From: Gemmata massiliana
Lineage (GTDB): Bacteria; Planctomycetota; Planctomycetia; Gemmatales; Gemmataceae
NCBI GenBank assembly: GCA_000531095.1
Contig: HG799462.1
Coordinates: 1,496,894 to 1,560,893 of the forward strand
Direction: 5' to 3'
DNA length: 64,000 nt
The notes beneath the pieces are model-generated. The model saw nothing but the letters and a program-made list of their open reading frames with translations. It ran no database searches and was not told the origin of the DNA. Within the stretch, counting starts at the first letter, position 1; the number at the start of each line of letters is the position of its first letter. Shown piece after piece: positions 1 through 7,382 of the stretch. Both the position numbers and the translations under genes were made by a program.

Positions 1-99
1 CACCGCGTGTTCGTCGAGCCAGTCCGCGTACACCAGGCGGGGCGTGTCGTCGTCGTGCTGGTCGCGAATCGCAGCGAGAAAGGCGTTACGGTCGTTCAT
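1..99 (-). CDS. TIGR02996 repeat-companion domain protein, partial (3' end outside window)
   Basis: The first 33 codons read from an ATG at 99-97 and run off the left edge. The residues DDDTPRLVYADWLDEH near the end match the TIGR02996 domain, a short module known from Gemmata-type planctomycetes that usually precedes leucine-rich repeats or other repeats. Its biochemical role is unknown. The start lies two bases beyond the stop of the upstream gene (101-457), so the gene is the most distal visible member of the minus-strand operon. A paralogous domain sits at 40288. What follows the domain cannot be seen. Confidence 0.75.
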   Translation of the reverse strand, partial: MNDRNAFLAAIRDQHDDDTPRLVYADWLDEHAV

Positions 100-100
100 C

Positions 101-457
101 TCACTCGCCCTCCGGCGCTGGCAGCGAGAGCATCGGCTCACCGGCGCCACCAGCGAGCGACTTCGCGACCTGCCCGATCTGCCGCGCAGCCCGCGCCAGA
201 GCGTCGGGCCGACGCTCGTAGGCGCGCAGGAGCGAGACACGGGCCAACTCGCGTTGATACACCAGAGCGACGGTCTCGGGATCATCCACCCGGCGGCACG
301 CCTCCCAGACGCGCGCGTACAGATCCACGTCGATACCGATCTTGGCCCGGCGCAATGTCGCACGAATCGCCTTATCCCGACGCCGATCGGCTGTTGTGGT
401 CACAATCACCCGGCGCCGGATCTCGCCCGCGGCGTCCTGTTCTTCAACGATTCGCAT
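101..457 (-). CDS. Hypothetical protein, 118 aa
   Basis: A small, Arg/Ala-rich, probably helical and soluble protein that I do not recognise. The ATG at 457-455 shares its T with the TAA stop of the VRR-NUC gene upstream, which decides the start over a longer in-frame extension that merely shadows that gene. Residues 20-60 are strongly basic (RRRDK, RATLRRAK), so nucleic-acid contact is possible but unproven. It is translationally coupled to its neighbours on both sides, which suggests a shared role in the replication or accessory module of the left element. Confidence 0.65.
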   Translation of the reverse strand: MRIVEEQDAAGEIRRRVIVTTTADRRRDKAIRATLRRAKIGIDVDLYARVWEACRRVDDPETVALVYQRELARVSLLRAYERRPDALARAARQIGQVAKSLAGGAGEPMLSLPAPEGE

Positions 458-810
458 TACGCCCCTTTGAGTTGCTCGACGATGGTCTCCCAATGCTCCG
501 GGCGCCAGCGGAACACCCGAGCACCCACGCCGGCGAACAGTTCGAGCCACATCTCTTGTGCCGCGGTCGTCTTGTTCCGCTTCACCTTCAGCTCGGCCAC
601 GATCAGCACGGCCCCGCGGATCAACACCAGGTCCGGGAACCCGGCCTCGCTCCGACGCGAGTCGTGCGTGTGGTAGCATTCCCACCCGAGCCGTTTCGCC
701 TCGCAAACCAACTGCAATTGGAACTCCGACTCGCTCGCACCGTCGAGCGGGTCGATGCCCGCGAGCCGGAGGCACTCGTCAGTCACGTGGCGCGGTACCT
801 TCATCCCCAT
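457..810 (-). CDS. VRR-NUC domain nuclease
   Basis: A 117-aa stand-alone VRR-NUC domain protein. The family is a PD-(D/E)XK-fold nuclease found in phages and mobile elements and as the nuclease domain of eukaryotic FAN1. Visible signature elements are E28 and Q31 in a SESEFQLQ helix, the GFPDLVLIR stretch (catalytic Asp, about residue 60) and the AELKVK stretch (Glu and Lys, about residues 73-77). It probably cuts branched or structured DNA during element replication or recombination. The ATG at 810 overlaps the TGA of the upstream zinc-ribbon gene (TGATG). A longer in-frame extension upstream is rejected because it lies over that gene. Confidence 0.88.
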   Translation of the reverse strand: MGMKVPRHVTDECLRLAGIDPLDGASESEFQLQLVCEAKRLGWECYHTHDSRRSEAGFPDLVLIRGAVLIVAELKVKRNKTTAAQEMWLELFAGVGARVFRWRPEHWETIVEQLKGA

Positions 811-1076
811 CACGCCGCCTCGTCGCGGTCTTCCATCGCGCGAATCGCGTTCTCCTGAAGGGGCGAGCAGTCGTCCGGCGCGCTGCCCCGACCCGATGGA
901 ACCAACCAGGGCCGGAACACGCGGGGCGTGAGGCACCCGACGCAGTACGGTCGCCCGCGCATGTGCCCGTACACCGCGGGAATGGCTAGCTTGCGCGACA
1001 ACGGCGCGTGCGTTTCGCCGAGCATCTCGAGCCCGCAGCCCGCGCAATTGAGCATCTTCAAATCGTCGTGATCCAC
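810..1076 (-). CDS. Small zinc-ribbon-like protein
   Basis: An 88-aa protein with two Cys pairs, CAGC near residue 11 and CVGC near residue 46, spaced like a zinc ribbon. The GTG start at 1076 is preceded by a good ribosome-binding site (GGGAGA, seven bases upstream). The stop overlaps the VRR-NUC start by one base. Small zinc-binding proteins next to VRR-NUC genes are common in phage-like replication clusters, so a DNA-binding accessory role is plausible, but no specific family is recognised. Confidence 0.6.
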   Translation of the reverse strand: MDHDDLKMLNCAGCGLEMLGETHAPLSRKLAIPAVYGHMRGRPYCVGCLTPRVFRPWLVPSGRGSAPDDCSPLQENAIRAMEDRDEAA

Positions 1077-1163
1077 CGGTGCGTCTCCCGTTGAAGGGTG
1101 GCAACTTTGCAGAATGTGCCGGTCGCGCGCCCTTTGGTTCTTTTGGCCCTAGCGTCGTTCGTG

Positions 1164-1217
1164 TTGGCCGATCGCGATCCGATGGGAATTGGGCCAGCGA
1201 AGATCGCGATCGGCCAA
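1164..1217. repeat. Perfect 16-bp inverted repeat
   Basis: Arms TTGGCCGATCGCGATC (1164-1179) and its exact reverse complement (1202-1217) are separated by 22 bases. It lies in the only sizeable non-coding gap (1077-1264) of the left operon. The arms themselves contain the self-complementary GATCGCGATC. There is no T-run, so it is not a standard terminator; it may be an operator, an mRNA processing hairpin or a replication site. Confidence 0.8.
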
Positions 1218-1264
1218 CCGGCGCGGCCGTAGCGTGTAGAGCCCACCGCAACGGCTGCGGTCGA

Positions 1265-1498
1265 TCACGCCGTATCGCCCGTGTCCGCGATGCGGAGCGG
1301 GTGCGAGCGCGTCTTGGGGAACGGCAAGAGCACGGGTTTGGCCGTGAGCTGATCGTGCCAGGTCTTCACCTCGGCGCGGGCCGAGCGGATGTACGACACC
1401 GCCCACCGTGCCTCGCGGACGACGCGCCGGGCGTACCAGAGGGCCGCGGACGAGATGAGCAGGGACAGCACACAGAGCGCGATCAAGAACGTGAGCAC
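1265..1498 (-). CDS. Small single-pass membrane protein
   Basis: A 77-aa protein whose residues 2-22 form a clear hydrophobic helix, followed by a basic, amphipathic segment (RRVVREARW). It is probably an inner-membrane protein with a short cytoplasmic tail, much like phage lysis or spanin accessory proteins in shape, though no family is recognised. The GTG start at 1498 is chosen because GGAG lies seven bases upstream; the longer ATG version adds an unlikely polar leader. It sits in the same minus-strand operon as its neighbours. Confidence 0.6.
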   Translation of the reverse strand: MLTFLIALCVLSLLISSAALWYARRVVREARWAVSYIRSARAEVKTWHDQLTAKPVLLPFPKTRSHPLRIADTGDTA

Positions 1499-1556
1499 GG
1501 GTGATCTCCAGTCGGGTTCAGGGCTTGGGCAAATGCGGCGCAAAATATTCCAAAAA

Positions 1557-1844
1557 CTATTCCAGGATCTCGTGCAGGAGCCGGTACTCCCACAGCCCGC
1601 GAGACACCTGCCCGCGGCGCCGGCGCTCGACGGTAAGCCCGCCGAACTTCTCTTTCCGAAAGTCCCTCAGCCTCGCGCTGACGGACTGCGGCATGTCACC
1701 GGTCGCGGCGCCGATCTCCGAGAGCGTGCGCCACTGACCGTCCTTCATCAGCTCGAACACGCGGCGCAACTGCTCATTGAGCCGGGACAGGTCGAGCGTG
1801 CGGTCGAACGTCGCGCCGTCGTGGTTCGGTCGGGTGTCGTGCAT
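1557..1844 (-). CDS. Small winged-helix-like protein
   Basis: A 95-aa protein. Residues 25-90 read like a winged helix-turn-helix: a helix (LRRVFELMKDGQW), a turn helix (TLSEIGAATG), a recognition helix (PQSVSARLRDFRK) and a wing-like basic strand (TVERRRRGQ). This arrangement is common in small phage and element proteins that control replication or transcription. The ATG at 1844 is preferred over the longer frame, whose upstream part is the out-of-frame shadow of 1865-2530. Function beyond DNA binding is not known. Confidence 0.65.
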   Translation of the reverse strand: MHDTRPNHDGATFDRTLDLSRLNEQLRRVFELMKDGQWRTLSEIGAATGDMPQSVSARLRDFRKEKFGGLTVERRRRGQVSRGLWEYRLLHEILE

Positions 1845-1864
1845 GGTGCGTTCTCGTGGGTGGA

Positions 1865-2530
1865 TCAGCGGGACCGGCGCGGCGGGGTCCACCCGTCCGC
1901 CAGGCGTTTCACCAGCTTGCTCGGCGTGTCCAGGCATTCCGTCTCGCGGGCCGCAGCGAATATCAACCGCTCGGTCTCGGCGCGCTCGGCCACCAACTCG
2001 CGCCAGTGCTTGCACACGCTCGCCTCGTACACCTCGAGGGACATTTGCGCGGCCGAGATCGCCCCCTCCGAGGCGAGCTTCTGGTGCCCGGCGTTCGCCA
2101 TCCGGCCCGTGTAACAGTCCGAGCACGTGACCGTGCCCTCGCGGTACGGCGGGCGCCAGGTGCCGTCCCGCAAGTCGGCCTTGAGGGGCACCGTGACGAA
2201 TCCCCGATGACACGTCCGACACCCCGGCCCGGACTCGAACTCCGGCTCCTGGCGCTTCCGGGTCCGGCGCTCCAGCGCGGGGAGCAAGTAGCGCATCACC
2301 AGCGCCCAGTGCTCGCGGTCCCAGCGCGGCGCGCTCCCCGGGTCGAGCATGAGCAGTTCCCCGAGCGCCTCCGCGAAGTCGGATTCGATGAACCCGTTGG
2401 CCGCGAACGCGCGCCACCAGGCGCGGATCATCACGCCGCAGAGGTGCTCGGAGGCCCCGAACGTGGCGGAGTAGTCGGCGACCCACTGGAGGTACCAGTC
2501 GGGGGCGGTGACGGTGGCGGGGCTGGACAC
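1865..2530 (-). CDS. Hypothetical protein with CxxC pairs
   Basis: Up to 221 aa from the ATG at 2530. It carries CRTC (about residue 104) and CSDC (about 137), a likely zinc-binding pair, and an amphipathic C-terminal half. I do not recognise the family. The start is uncertain: from 2530 it overlaps the upstream gene by 100 bp, whereas an internal ATG at 2431 overlaps that gene's stop as TGATG, the coupling pattern used elsewhere in this operon. The first 33 codons (PDWYLQWVADY) nevertheless look like true protein, so either the longer start is real or the two genes were once one. Confidence 0.6.
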   Translation of the reverse strand: MSSPATVTAPDWYLQWVADYSATFGASEHLCGVMIRAWWRAFAANGFIESDFAEALGELLMLDPGSAPRWDREHWALVMRYLLPALERRTRKRQEPEFESGPGCRTCHRGFVTVPLKADLRDGTWRPPYREGTVTCSDCYTGRMANAGHQKLASEGAISAAQMSLEVYEASVCKHWRELVAERAETERLIFAAARETECLDTPSKLVKRLADGWTPPRRSR

Positions 2531-3564
2531 GGTGCGGGCTCCGGGGCTTTGGTTTCGATCACCTTCACGCCGTTCGCTTCGGCGATGCGCTTCATCCGAT
2601 CGAGGCCGGTTTCCTTCAGGGGTTTCGCGTTGGGAGCGGGCGCCGGGGCGGGCGGCCCGGTGCCCGCCGGGGGCGCGGTCGAAACGCGCGGGTCATACAC
2701 CCCGTCGAGGATCTTCCGCGCCTCGTCCGAGTCGCGCAGGAATTCACTCACGTCGTAAGCCCCGCGCGCCCGCCCGGTCCCGGACCGGAGCCAGGGAATG
2801 CGCCCGGCCCGTTCGAGCGCGGCCGGGTAGTGCTCGGCCCACCACGGGTCGAGCAACAGCGCCACGAGGCGCGTTTGGTTCGAGGGACTCAGGCGCGAGA
2901 ACTGGCGCAGACCGGCCGTTGACCAGCGCTGCTCGAACAGCTTCCGGGCCGCTTGCTCGGCTCGGAGCGGGTCAAATGGTTCCGGCTCGGATGCCGGGGC
3001 CGACGCGACGGGGGTTTGGGGGTCTGTCTGTCTTTGAGACCGAGACAGAGATAGGGGACGAGATAGGGAAGAATGTTGCCCACTTTCTTCCCGCTTCTCT
3101 CCCGTTTCTCTCCCGCTTACTTCCCGTTTGTCTCCCGCTTCTCTCCCGCTTTCTTCCCGCTTCTCTCCCGTTTCTTGGGTCGATTTCGACCCGGAATAAT
3201 CAGCGCCCTCAGCACTCTCGTCCGTGGGCGCGTCGTCCCAATTGCGATGCGCGGCCGGGATCTCGACCCAGTACCGCCCCGGTTTCGACTTCCCGCCCGC
3301 CGAGTACACGAGCCACCCGGACGCGACCGCCTTGTCGCGTGCCCGGTCCAGGGCCTTCACGTTCTTGAGCCCGACCAGGGGCATGAGCTGCTCGTTGAAG
3401 AACGTGACCGGAGCGCGGTACCCCTTCGCGTCCTCGGTGAACGCGACCACGGTGATGAGCCAGCACGCCTCGGGGCCGACGTCGTTGGCCAGGCACGCCT
3501 TCGCCATGACGCGCACGAAGTGGTTCGCGAAGAACCGTGATCGCTTGGGATACTCGCCGCCCAC
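2431..3564 (-). CDS. Phage-replication-initiator-like helix-turn-helix protein
   Basis: 377 aa from a GTG at 3564. Residues 1-105 resemble the DNA-binding region of phage and plasmid replication proteins (a helical domain with FFANHFVRVM, then ALDRARDKAVASGWLVYS, a winged-helix-like end). Residues 131-163 are three charged 11-residue repeats, residues 170-205 a Ser/Pro-rich linker, and residues 205-295 a second helical domain. The last about 35 residues are Pro/Ser-rich and overlap 1865-2530 in another frame, so the true C-terminus may be shorter or the gene may be frameshifted. Its place just downstream of an excisionase-like gene fits an element replication role; this is inference. Confidence 0.55.
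   Translation of the reverse strand: MGGEYPKRSRFFANHFVRVMAKACLANDVGPEACWLITVVAFTEDAKGYRAPVTFFNEQLMPLVGLKNVKALDRARDKAVASGWLVYSAGGKSKPGRYWVEIPAAHRNWDDAPTDESAEGADYSGSKSTQETGEKREESGREAGDKREVSGRETGEKREESGQHSSLSRPLSLSRSQRQTDPQTPVASAPASEPEPFDPLRAEQAARKLFEQRWSTAGLRQFSRLSPSNQTRLVALLLDPWWAEHYPAALERAGRIPWLRSGTGRARGAYDVSEFLRDSDEARKILDGVYDPRVSTAPPAGTGPPAPAPAPNAKPLKETGLDRMKRIAEANGVKVIETKAPEPAPCPAPPPSPPPTGTSSGSPTTPPRSGPPSTSAA
3076..3174 (-). repeat. Three tandem 33-bp in-frame repeats
   Basis: The stretch encodes residues 131-163 of the protein at 2431-3564 as three 11-residue units of the form ETGEKREESGR. The coding strand is purine-rich (GAGAGAAGCGGGAG type). An in-frame repeat of this kind can expand or contract without breaking the gene. 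Confidence 0.8.
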
Positions 3565-3607
3565 GTCCGCCCCTCAAACAAAGGTGCCCACTCGCGCCGG
3601 TGTGAGA

Positions 3608-4378
3608 TCAGAACGGGATCGGTCCGACGTAGTGGAGCGTGGCCGTCGCGCCCTCGCCCTCGGCGTGACACGCGGCGCGCACCTCGCACCACTGCCGGGC
3701 GGTCTCGGGCGAGTGGAAGAACGGGCTGTGGCGCAACCGGTGAGATGTGGTGAACCGACAGTCCACTCCCTGGAAGGTGTTGCCGCCTTCGCGGTTGACG
3801 CGGAAGTGCGCCCCGGACAGATTCGCACTGAACCCGGACCCGATCTCTTTCCACGTAAGGGGCTGGCCCTCTTTCCGTGCCTCGCACCAGGCGCTCGCGC
3901 TCGTCAGGAGCGCCGGTTTGAGCCGCCCTTCGCACCACGAGTCATCCGCGGAAAAGCCGTTACCGACTGCGGTGATCTGGAACCGAGCTTCAGAGCTGAC
4001 CCATGTGGTCTTGTCCGGCGTCCGTACCCATTCGATCGTGCCCTCGGGTTCGGTCTGCTCGGCCGTGGCCACCGCTTCCGCCGCAGGCTCATTGGTACTG
4101 CCGTGGCATTCACACATGACCGGGCCGCCGGTCTGTGTTGTCGCTTCGCCCACGAGGATCACGTTCGCCGGATCGATGAGGAACTCGCTCGAACCGGCCG
4201 CAACGCGGTAGAGCACGTACTCGCCGTGGAGCCGGCGCTCGTGGATCACGGCCACGATCACGAACACCGCCGGCGTACTGGCCGTGCGGATGCGCACCTC
4301 GTCGCCGGGGTTGTAGATCGCCACCGGCGTCCGCTTGGGCGCGCGCTCTCCCCCGGCGGAACTCGCTAGAGCCACCAT
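3608..4378 (-). CDS. Hypothetical protein, 256 aa
   Basis: The ATG at 4378 is preceded by CAGGAG at a good distance. Residues 20-75 (PGDEVRIRTAS, VIHERRLHGEYVLYRV) look like a small beta-barrel domain. The remainder is rich in Trp, Cys and His (CECHG, SWCEG, QWCEVRAAC), without a recognised fold. There is no signal peptide and no membrane helix. It is second in the minus-strand operon behind the excisionase-like gene, so it is probably an early gene of the left element. Function unknown. Confidence 0.6.
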   Translation of the reverse strand: MVALASSAGGERAPKRTPVAIYNPGDEVRIRTASTPAVFVIVAVIHERRLHGEYVLYRVAAGSSEFLIDPANVILVGEATTQTGGPVMCECHGSTNEPAAEAVATAEQTEPEGTIEWVRTPDKTTWVSSEARFQITAVGNGFSADDSWCEGRLKPALLTSASAWCEARKEGQPLTWKEIGSGFSANLSGAHFRVNREGGNTFQGVDCRFTTSHRLRHSPFFHSPETARQWCEVRAACHAEGEGATATLHYVGPIPF

Positions 4379-4425
4379 CGTCTGCTCCTGAATATCGTTG
4401 AGGTTGAGTGCTCGGAACCCGAGCG

Positions 4426-4902
4426 CTAGGCTGCTTTCTTCTGCAACGCCGCGCTACTCTTCCGCTTCGATCGCGGCTTCGATTGTCCGCACATGGCCAG
4501 CGCTTCGGCCCGGGACGCCATCGCCCGACGGTCGCGCTGGGCCGCGGTTTCGACGACCTCGGGAGCCGTGCCCCCGTTCATCTTCTTGAGGCACGCGACC
4601 AGCGCGGCCGGTGCGATCCGGTACAACCGCGCACCCGCGCGACGGTACGCGAGGCGCCCGGCCTGGCACCAGCGCGTCACGGTGGACGGGTCTTGATTGA
4701 GCAGGAACGCCACTTCCGTGGCCGTCAACTCCATCGCACCCCGGCGCGATTTCCACCGGTGCGACCAACCGACCGGTAAGCGGACCACAGCCGTGGCCAG
4801 GAGCCCGGCGTCGGCCCGATCGATCCCGAGCAAGTCGGCCAGTTCGTAGGGCTGGAGTTCTTCGGCCTGCTCCGGTCCCGATTGCGGCGCGGATCGGTTC
4901 AT
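4426..4902 (-). CDS. Excisionase / MerR-like helix-turn-helix protein
   Basis: 158 aa from the ATG at 4902, chosen because AGAGGCAGG precedes it directly; the longer frame to 5142 runs through the iteron array. Residues 75-125 form the core: LTATEVAFLLNQDPSTVTRW, then a basic AYRRAGARLYRI, the pattern of excisionase-type helix-turn-helix proteins that bind and bend DNA at attachment sites or promoters. The C-terminus is Lys/Arg/Ala-rich. It is the first gene of the operon running left, and probably controls that operon and directs excision together with the integrase at 6063-7382. Confidence 0.7.
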   Translation of the reverse strand: MNRSAPQSGPEQAEELQPYELADLLGIDRADAGLLATAVVRLPVGWSHRWKSRRGAMELTATEVAFLLNQDPSTVTRWCQAGRLAYRRAGARLYRIAPAALVACLKKMNGGTAPEVVETAAQRDRRAMASRAEALAMCGQSKPRSKRKSSAALQKKAA

Positions 4903-4940
4903 ACCTGCCTCTCGTATAATTGCGGCAGTTGCTGCGGATG

Positions 4941-5076
4941 GTGCGTTTACTGCTTCAAACTGTACACCCGTAACGTAATTTGTCACGCACGATCTATGCA
5001 CGATCCGTTCACTCATAATCGTGCGTCCACAGTGCGTTAACCGTGCGTGGTAATGCGTCGGCTGCACCAGATGCGT
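4941..5076. promoter_or_regulatory. Iteron-like array of RTGCGT motifs in a divergent promoter region
   Basis: The 315-bp gap 4903-5217 separates two divergent DNA-binding-protein genes. It contains RTGCGT at 5021, 5032, 5043, 5053 and 5071, plus another at 4941 and an inverted copy at 4985. Four of these are spaced 10-11 bp, one helical turn, so a protein could bind them cooperatively on one DNA face. Candidates are the ribbon-helix-helix-like product of 5218-5409 or the excisionase-like product. A replication origin is an alternative. Confidence 0.55.
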
Positions 5077-5217
5077 TGCATGTACATGGGTAGTATCACA
5101 CAAAGTGGCAATCAATGCTATTAAATGAGCATCAATTGCCATAATTAAACCTCTGAATGGTCACGCAATACCAGAATTCGCGTTGAATCCGTTCCAACCG
5201 TTGTTAACAATCAGCGC

Positions 5218-5409
5218 ATGGCCAACGACGAACAAAAAGAAAAGCCGGCCCACGCAAGGCGGGTACTGTTGCGCCCACGCATTTTTGAACAGGTCGAGAA
5301 GTTGGCACAACGAGATGAGGGCGAGGTCGCGGAGATCGTGAACCAAGCCGTTCGCGAATTGCTCGAGAGAAGGGGCATGTGGCCCCCGAAGCCCGAGGAG
5401 CCAGAGTAA
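5218..5409 (+). CDS. Small ribbon-helix-helix-like protein
   Basis: 63 aa. After a charged leader, residues 14-52 show a short basic strand (RRVLLRP) and two helices (IFEQVEKLAQRDEG and VAEIVNQAVRELLERRG), the arrangement of ribbon-helix-helix transcription factors, which bind tandem short DNA sites as dimers. It is divergent from the excisionase-like gene and next to the RTGCGT array, so it may repress one or both promoters. It ends just before a strong bidirectional hairpin terminator. Confidence 0.6.
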   Translation: MANDEQKEKPAHARRVLLRPRIFEQVEKLAQRDEGEVAEIVNQAVRELLERRGMWPPKPEEPE

Positions 5410-5423
5410 ATCCGGAGTCCAGA

Positions 5424-5463
5424 AAACGAAAGAAGCCGAGGCTCGCCTCGGCTTCTTTCGTTT
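5424..5463. terminator. Bidirectional hairpin terminator
   Basis: Perfect 18-bp arms (5424-5441 and 5446-5463) with a four-base loop CTCG; A-runs on one side and T-runs on the other serve both strands. It separates the convergent genes 5218-5409 (+) and 5462-5929 (-). Confidence 0.9.
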
Positions 5464-5929
5464 ACGCCACTGCTAACCGGTACCTGTCGCCGTCGATCTC
5501 GATCGGCTCTTCAACTTCACTCAGACTCAACCGGTCCCGAACCAGTTGCCGTAGTTTCGAGATCATGTTTTGCGCGGTCCGGTTCTCGGCGTGTTCGTCC
5601 CACACCGCGCGCTTCAGTTCGAGTAACGTGAGCCCGGCATCTCCGGACTCAACGAGGGCCGCGAATACGGCTCGCGGCTTGCCCGTAAGCCGGAACGTTT
5701 CCCCGTTCCGTGCCGCGCGATCACCGCGCAACGCCCACCCTTCCTCCGGGGGCCACTCGCCCGCCCCCGACGACAAGTCGATTATGTGCTTGGTCCCGTT
5801 CGCGAGAGCAAGGGTGATGTGTTCGAGATCTTGACCGGTTACGCGGCGAGCGTATTGGCGAGCCATTTCGATCAGGAGCTGGTCCGGAGCGGGTTCGTTG
5901 GGAGAGTTCTTCGGGGCAGGCATGGGCAA
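5462..5929 (-). CDS. Hypothetical protein with C-terminal winged-helix-like domain
   Basis: 155 aa. The N-terminal third is Pro-rich and disordered. Residues 78-150 (FRLTGKPRAVFAALVE, LTLLELKRAVW, AQNMISKLRQLVRD, then a strand pair ending in DGDRYRLA) match the general layout of a response-regulator-type winged helix. It could be a transcription regulator of the neighbouring integrase gene, which is transcribed in the same direction 133 bp upstream. An 11-bp inverted repeat lies just upstream of its start and may be its operator. Confidence 0.6.
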   Translation of the reverse strand: MPMPAPKNSPNEPAPDQLLIEMARQYARRVTGQDLEHITLALANGTKHIIDLSSGAGEWPPEEGWALRGDRAARNGETFRLTGKPRAVFAALVESGDAGLTLLELKRAVWDEHAENRTAQNMISKLRQLVRDRLSLSEVEEPIEIDGDRYRLAVA

Positions 5930-5932
5930 CTC

Positions 5933-5976
5933 GCAGAGTGTGAAGCAACTGACCTCGTGTATAGATCACACTCTGC
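5933..5976. promoter_or_regulatory. 11-bp inverted repeat at a gene start
   Basis: GCAGAGTGTGA (5933-5943) and its exact complement (5966-5976) are separated by 22 bp, immediately upstream of the ATG at 5929. The arm-to-arm spacing of about three helical turns fits a dimer-binding operator. No T-run follows. Confidence 0.5.
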
Positions 5977-6062
5977 GCGGCGCCAAGGTTACACCGAAGA
6001 TTCGCGCATTCCGACTTGTTCTGCGCGTTCCGATTGTAGCTCGTCTGAATAGGCTAAAACGA

Positions 6063-7382
6063 TTATCCTAGTTCCTCGGCGATGCGCCGGGCCACGGACT
6101 CACCGGCCCGGTGCGCGTACACCTGGCGCGCCACCTCGGGCGTGTTCCCCAAAACGGCCGCGGTCGCCTGGTCGCTCTCGTAGGTATCCATTACTTCCGT
6201 GGCCCGGTTGTGCCGGAGCTGGTTCGGGGTCCAGACCGGCACGCCCGCGATCTCGCACGCGCCCGCGATGCGCCCCCGATAACTCACGACCGACACTGGG
6301 GTCCACGACGCGCCCTTGCGCCACGGCGGAAACCGAAACACGTTCTCCTCGTCCCCGCAAACGGCCAACAGCGGGGACAGCTCCGCGCGCGCCCGCGGAC
6401 CGAAGAAGACGACCCGGGTCACGTCCTTGTGGAGCATCTTGTTGTACTCGGTCACCTCGTACCGCCACGGCACCTGGGATCGGTCCAAATCCACCGGGCG
6501 CAAACTGCATAGTTCCCCGGGGCGCATCCCCGCGTAGAGTTGAACGCGGATCATCGCCACGAGTACCGCGCGCCGGCCCGGGGTCGGGTGCAGCCGGTCT
6601 CCCTCGAGCACTGCCGCGATGTGCTCCTCGGGCGCGGGCTCCACCTTCTCGCCCTCGGCTATGTCCTCGCGGCGCCCGGCCGCGAGCGGTTCCAGGAGCA
6701 TAAGCCCCTGTTGCACCGCCTGGGGGACGAGCTGCTCGCCCGCGGCCCAACCGAACGCGCGCACGACCCGCGCGATGTTATCGTTGACCGTCTTGCGCAC
6801 CCACCCCTCGTCGATCATGGCCTCGCGCACCGCGCGCAGCATGGGGGTGTTGAACCCGGCCGCGGGAACGTCCCCGTACAGGTCCGCCATGTGGCGCATC
6901 GCGGACCGGTTGCAATGCACCTCCGAGGTCGGCTTCCCGAACTTCGTGTACGTGCGGACGCAGTGCTCGAGCCACAACTTGACCACGTCCGCGACGACCG
7001 CGCCGTGGGCCACCAGGGACGCGCCAACGGTCCCGGTGGCCCACTCGAGCACGAACCGCCGGTACCTGCGGTCCGCGTCCGGGGTGCCCCACTTCCCGAA
7101 ATACCGGAAGTTGTATTTTCGGTTCGCGTACCAGGTGCAGAACGCGAGCCCGCTGGTCGGATGTTTTTTGAGTTCCGGGCATGGGCGCGGCCCCGCGTCC
7201 TTCGCACGCCGGCCCCCGCGTCGGGAGAACCGCCGGTCTACAGGTGTGGTGAGTGCGTCGGCCACGGACCACCCGGCTTTGAGCCGGCTCGCGATCGTGG
7301 CCGTCGGGACTTTGGTGATTTGGGACCACTCCTTAAGGCAGAGGGTCCGTCCGTCGTGGGTGATCTGGCGCAAGTTGGGCAT
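6063..7382 (-). CDS. Tyrosine recombinase (integrase) of the left element
   Basis: 439 aa from an ATG at 7382 with AAGGA upstream. The N-terminal about 50 residues (LKEWSQITKVPTATIASRL) look like an extra helix-turn-helix. A core-binding helical domain occupies about 125-215. The catalytic domain shows R287 (GMRPGE), a box II in which the usual first His is replaced by Asn (N387, with R390 and H391) and the nucleophile Y422 (VYAH). It lies 160 bp from a 44-bp tRNA-Pro 3'-half sequence, the expected attachment core, so it probably integrated the element that extends to the left edge. Confidence 0.92.
   Translation of the reverse strand: MPNLRQITHDGRTLCLKEWSQITKVPTATIASRLKAGWSVADALTTPVDRRFSRRGGRRAKDAGPRPCPELKKHPTSGLAFCTWYANRKYNFRYFGKWGTPDADRRYRRFVLEWATGTVGASLVAHGAVVADVVKLWLEHCVRTYTKFGKPTSEVHCNRSAMRHMADLYGDVPAAGFNTPMLRAVREAMIDEGWVRKTVNDNIARVVRAFGWAAGEQLVPQAVQQGLMLLEPLAAGRREDIAEGEKVEPAPEEHIAAVLEGDRLHPTPGRRAVLVAMIRVQLYAGMRPGELCSLRPVDLDRSQVPWRYEVTEYNKMLHKDVTRVVFFGPRARAELSPLLAVCGDEENVFRFPPWRKGASWTPVSVVSYRGRIAGACEIAGVPVWTPNQLRHNRATEVMDTYESDQATAAVLGNTPEVARQVYAHRAGESVARRIAEELG

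Noticed and set aside
3076-3174. CRISPR-like tandem repeats
   Set aside because: The units are contiguous, in frame with a protein and without unique spacers.
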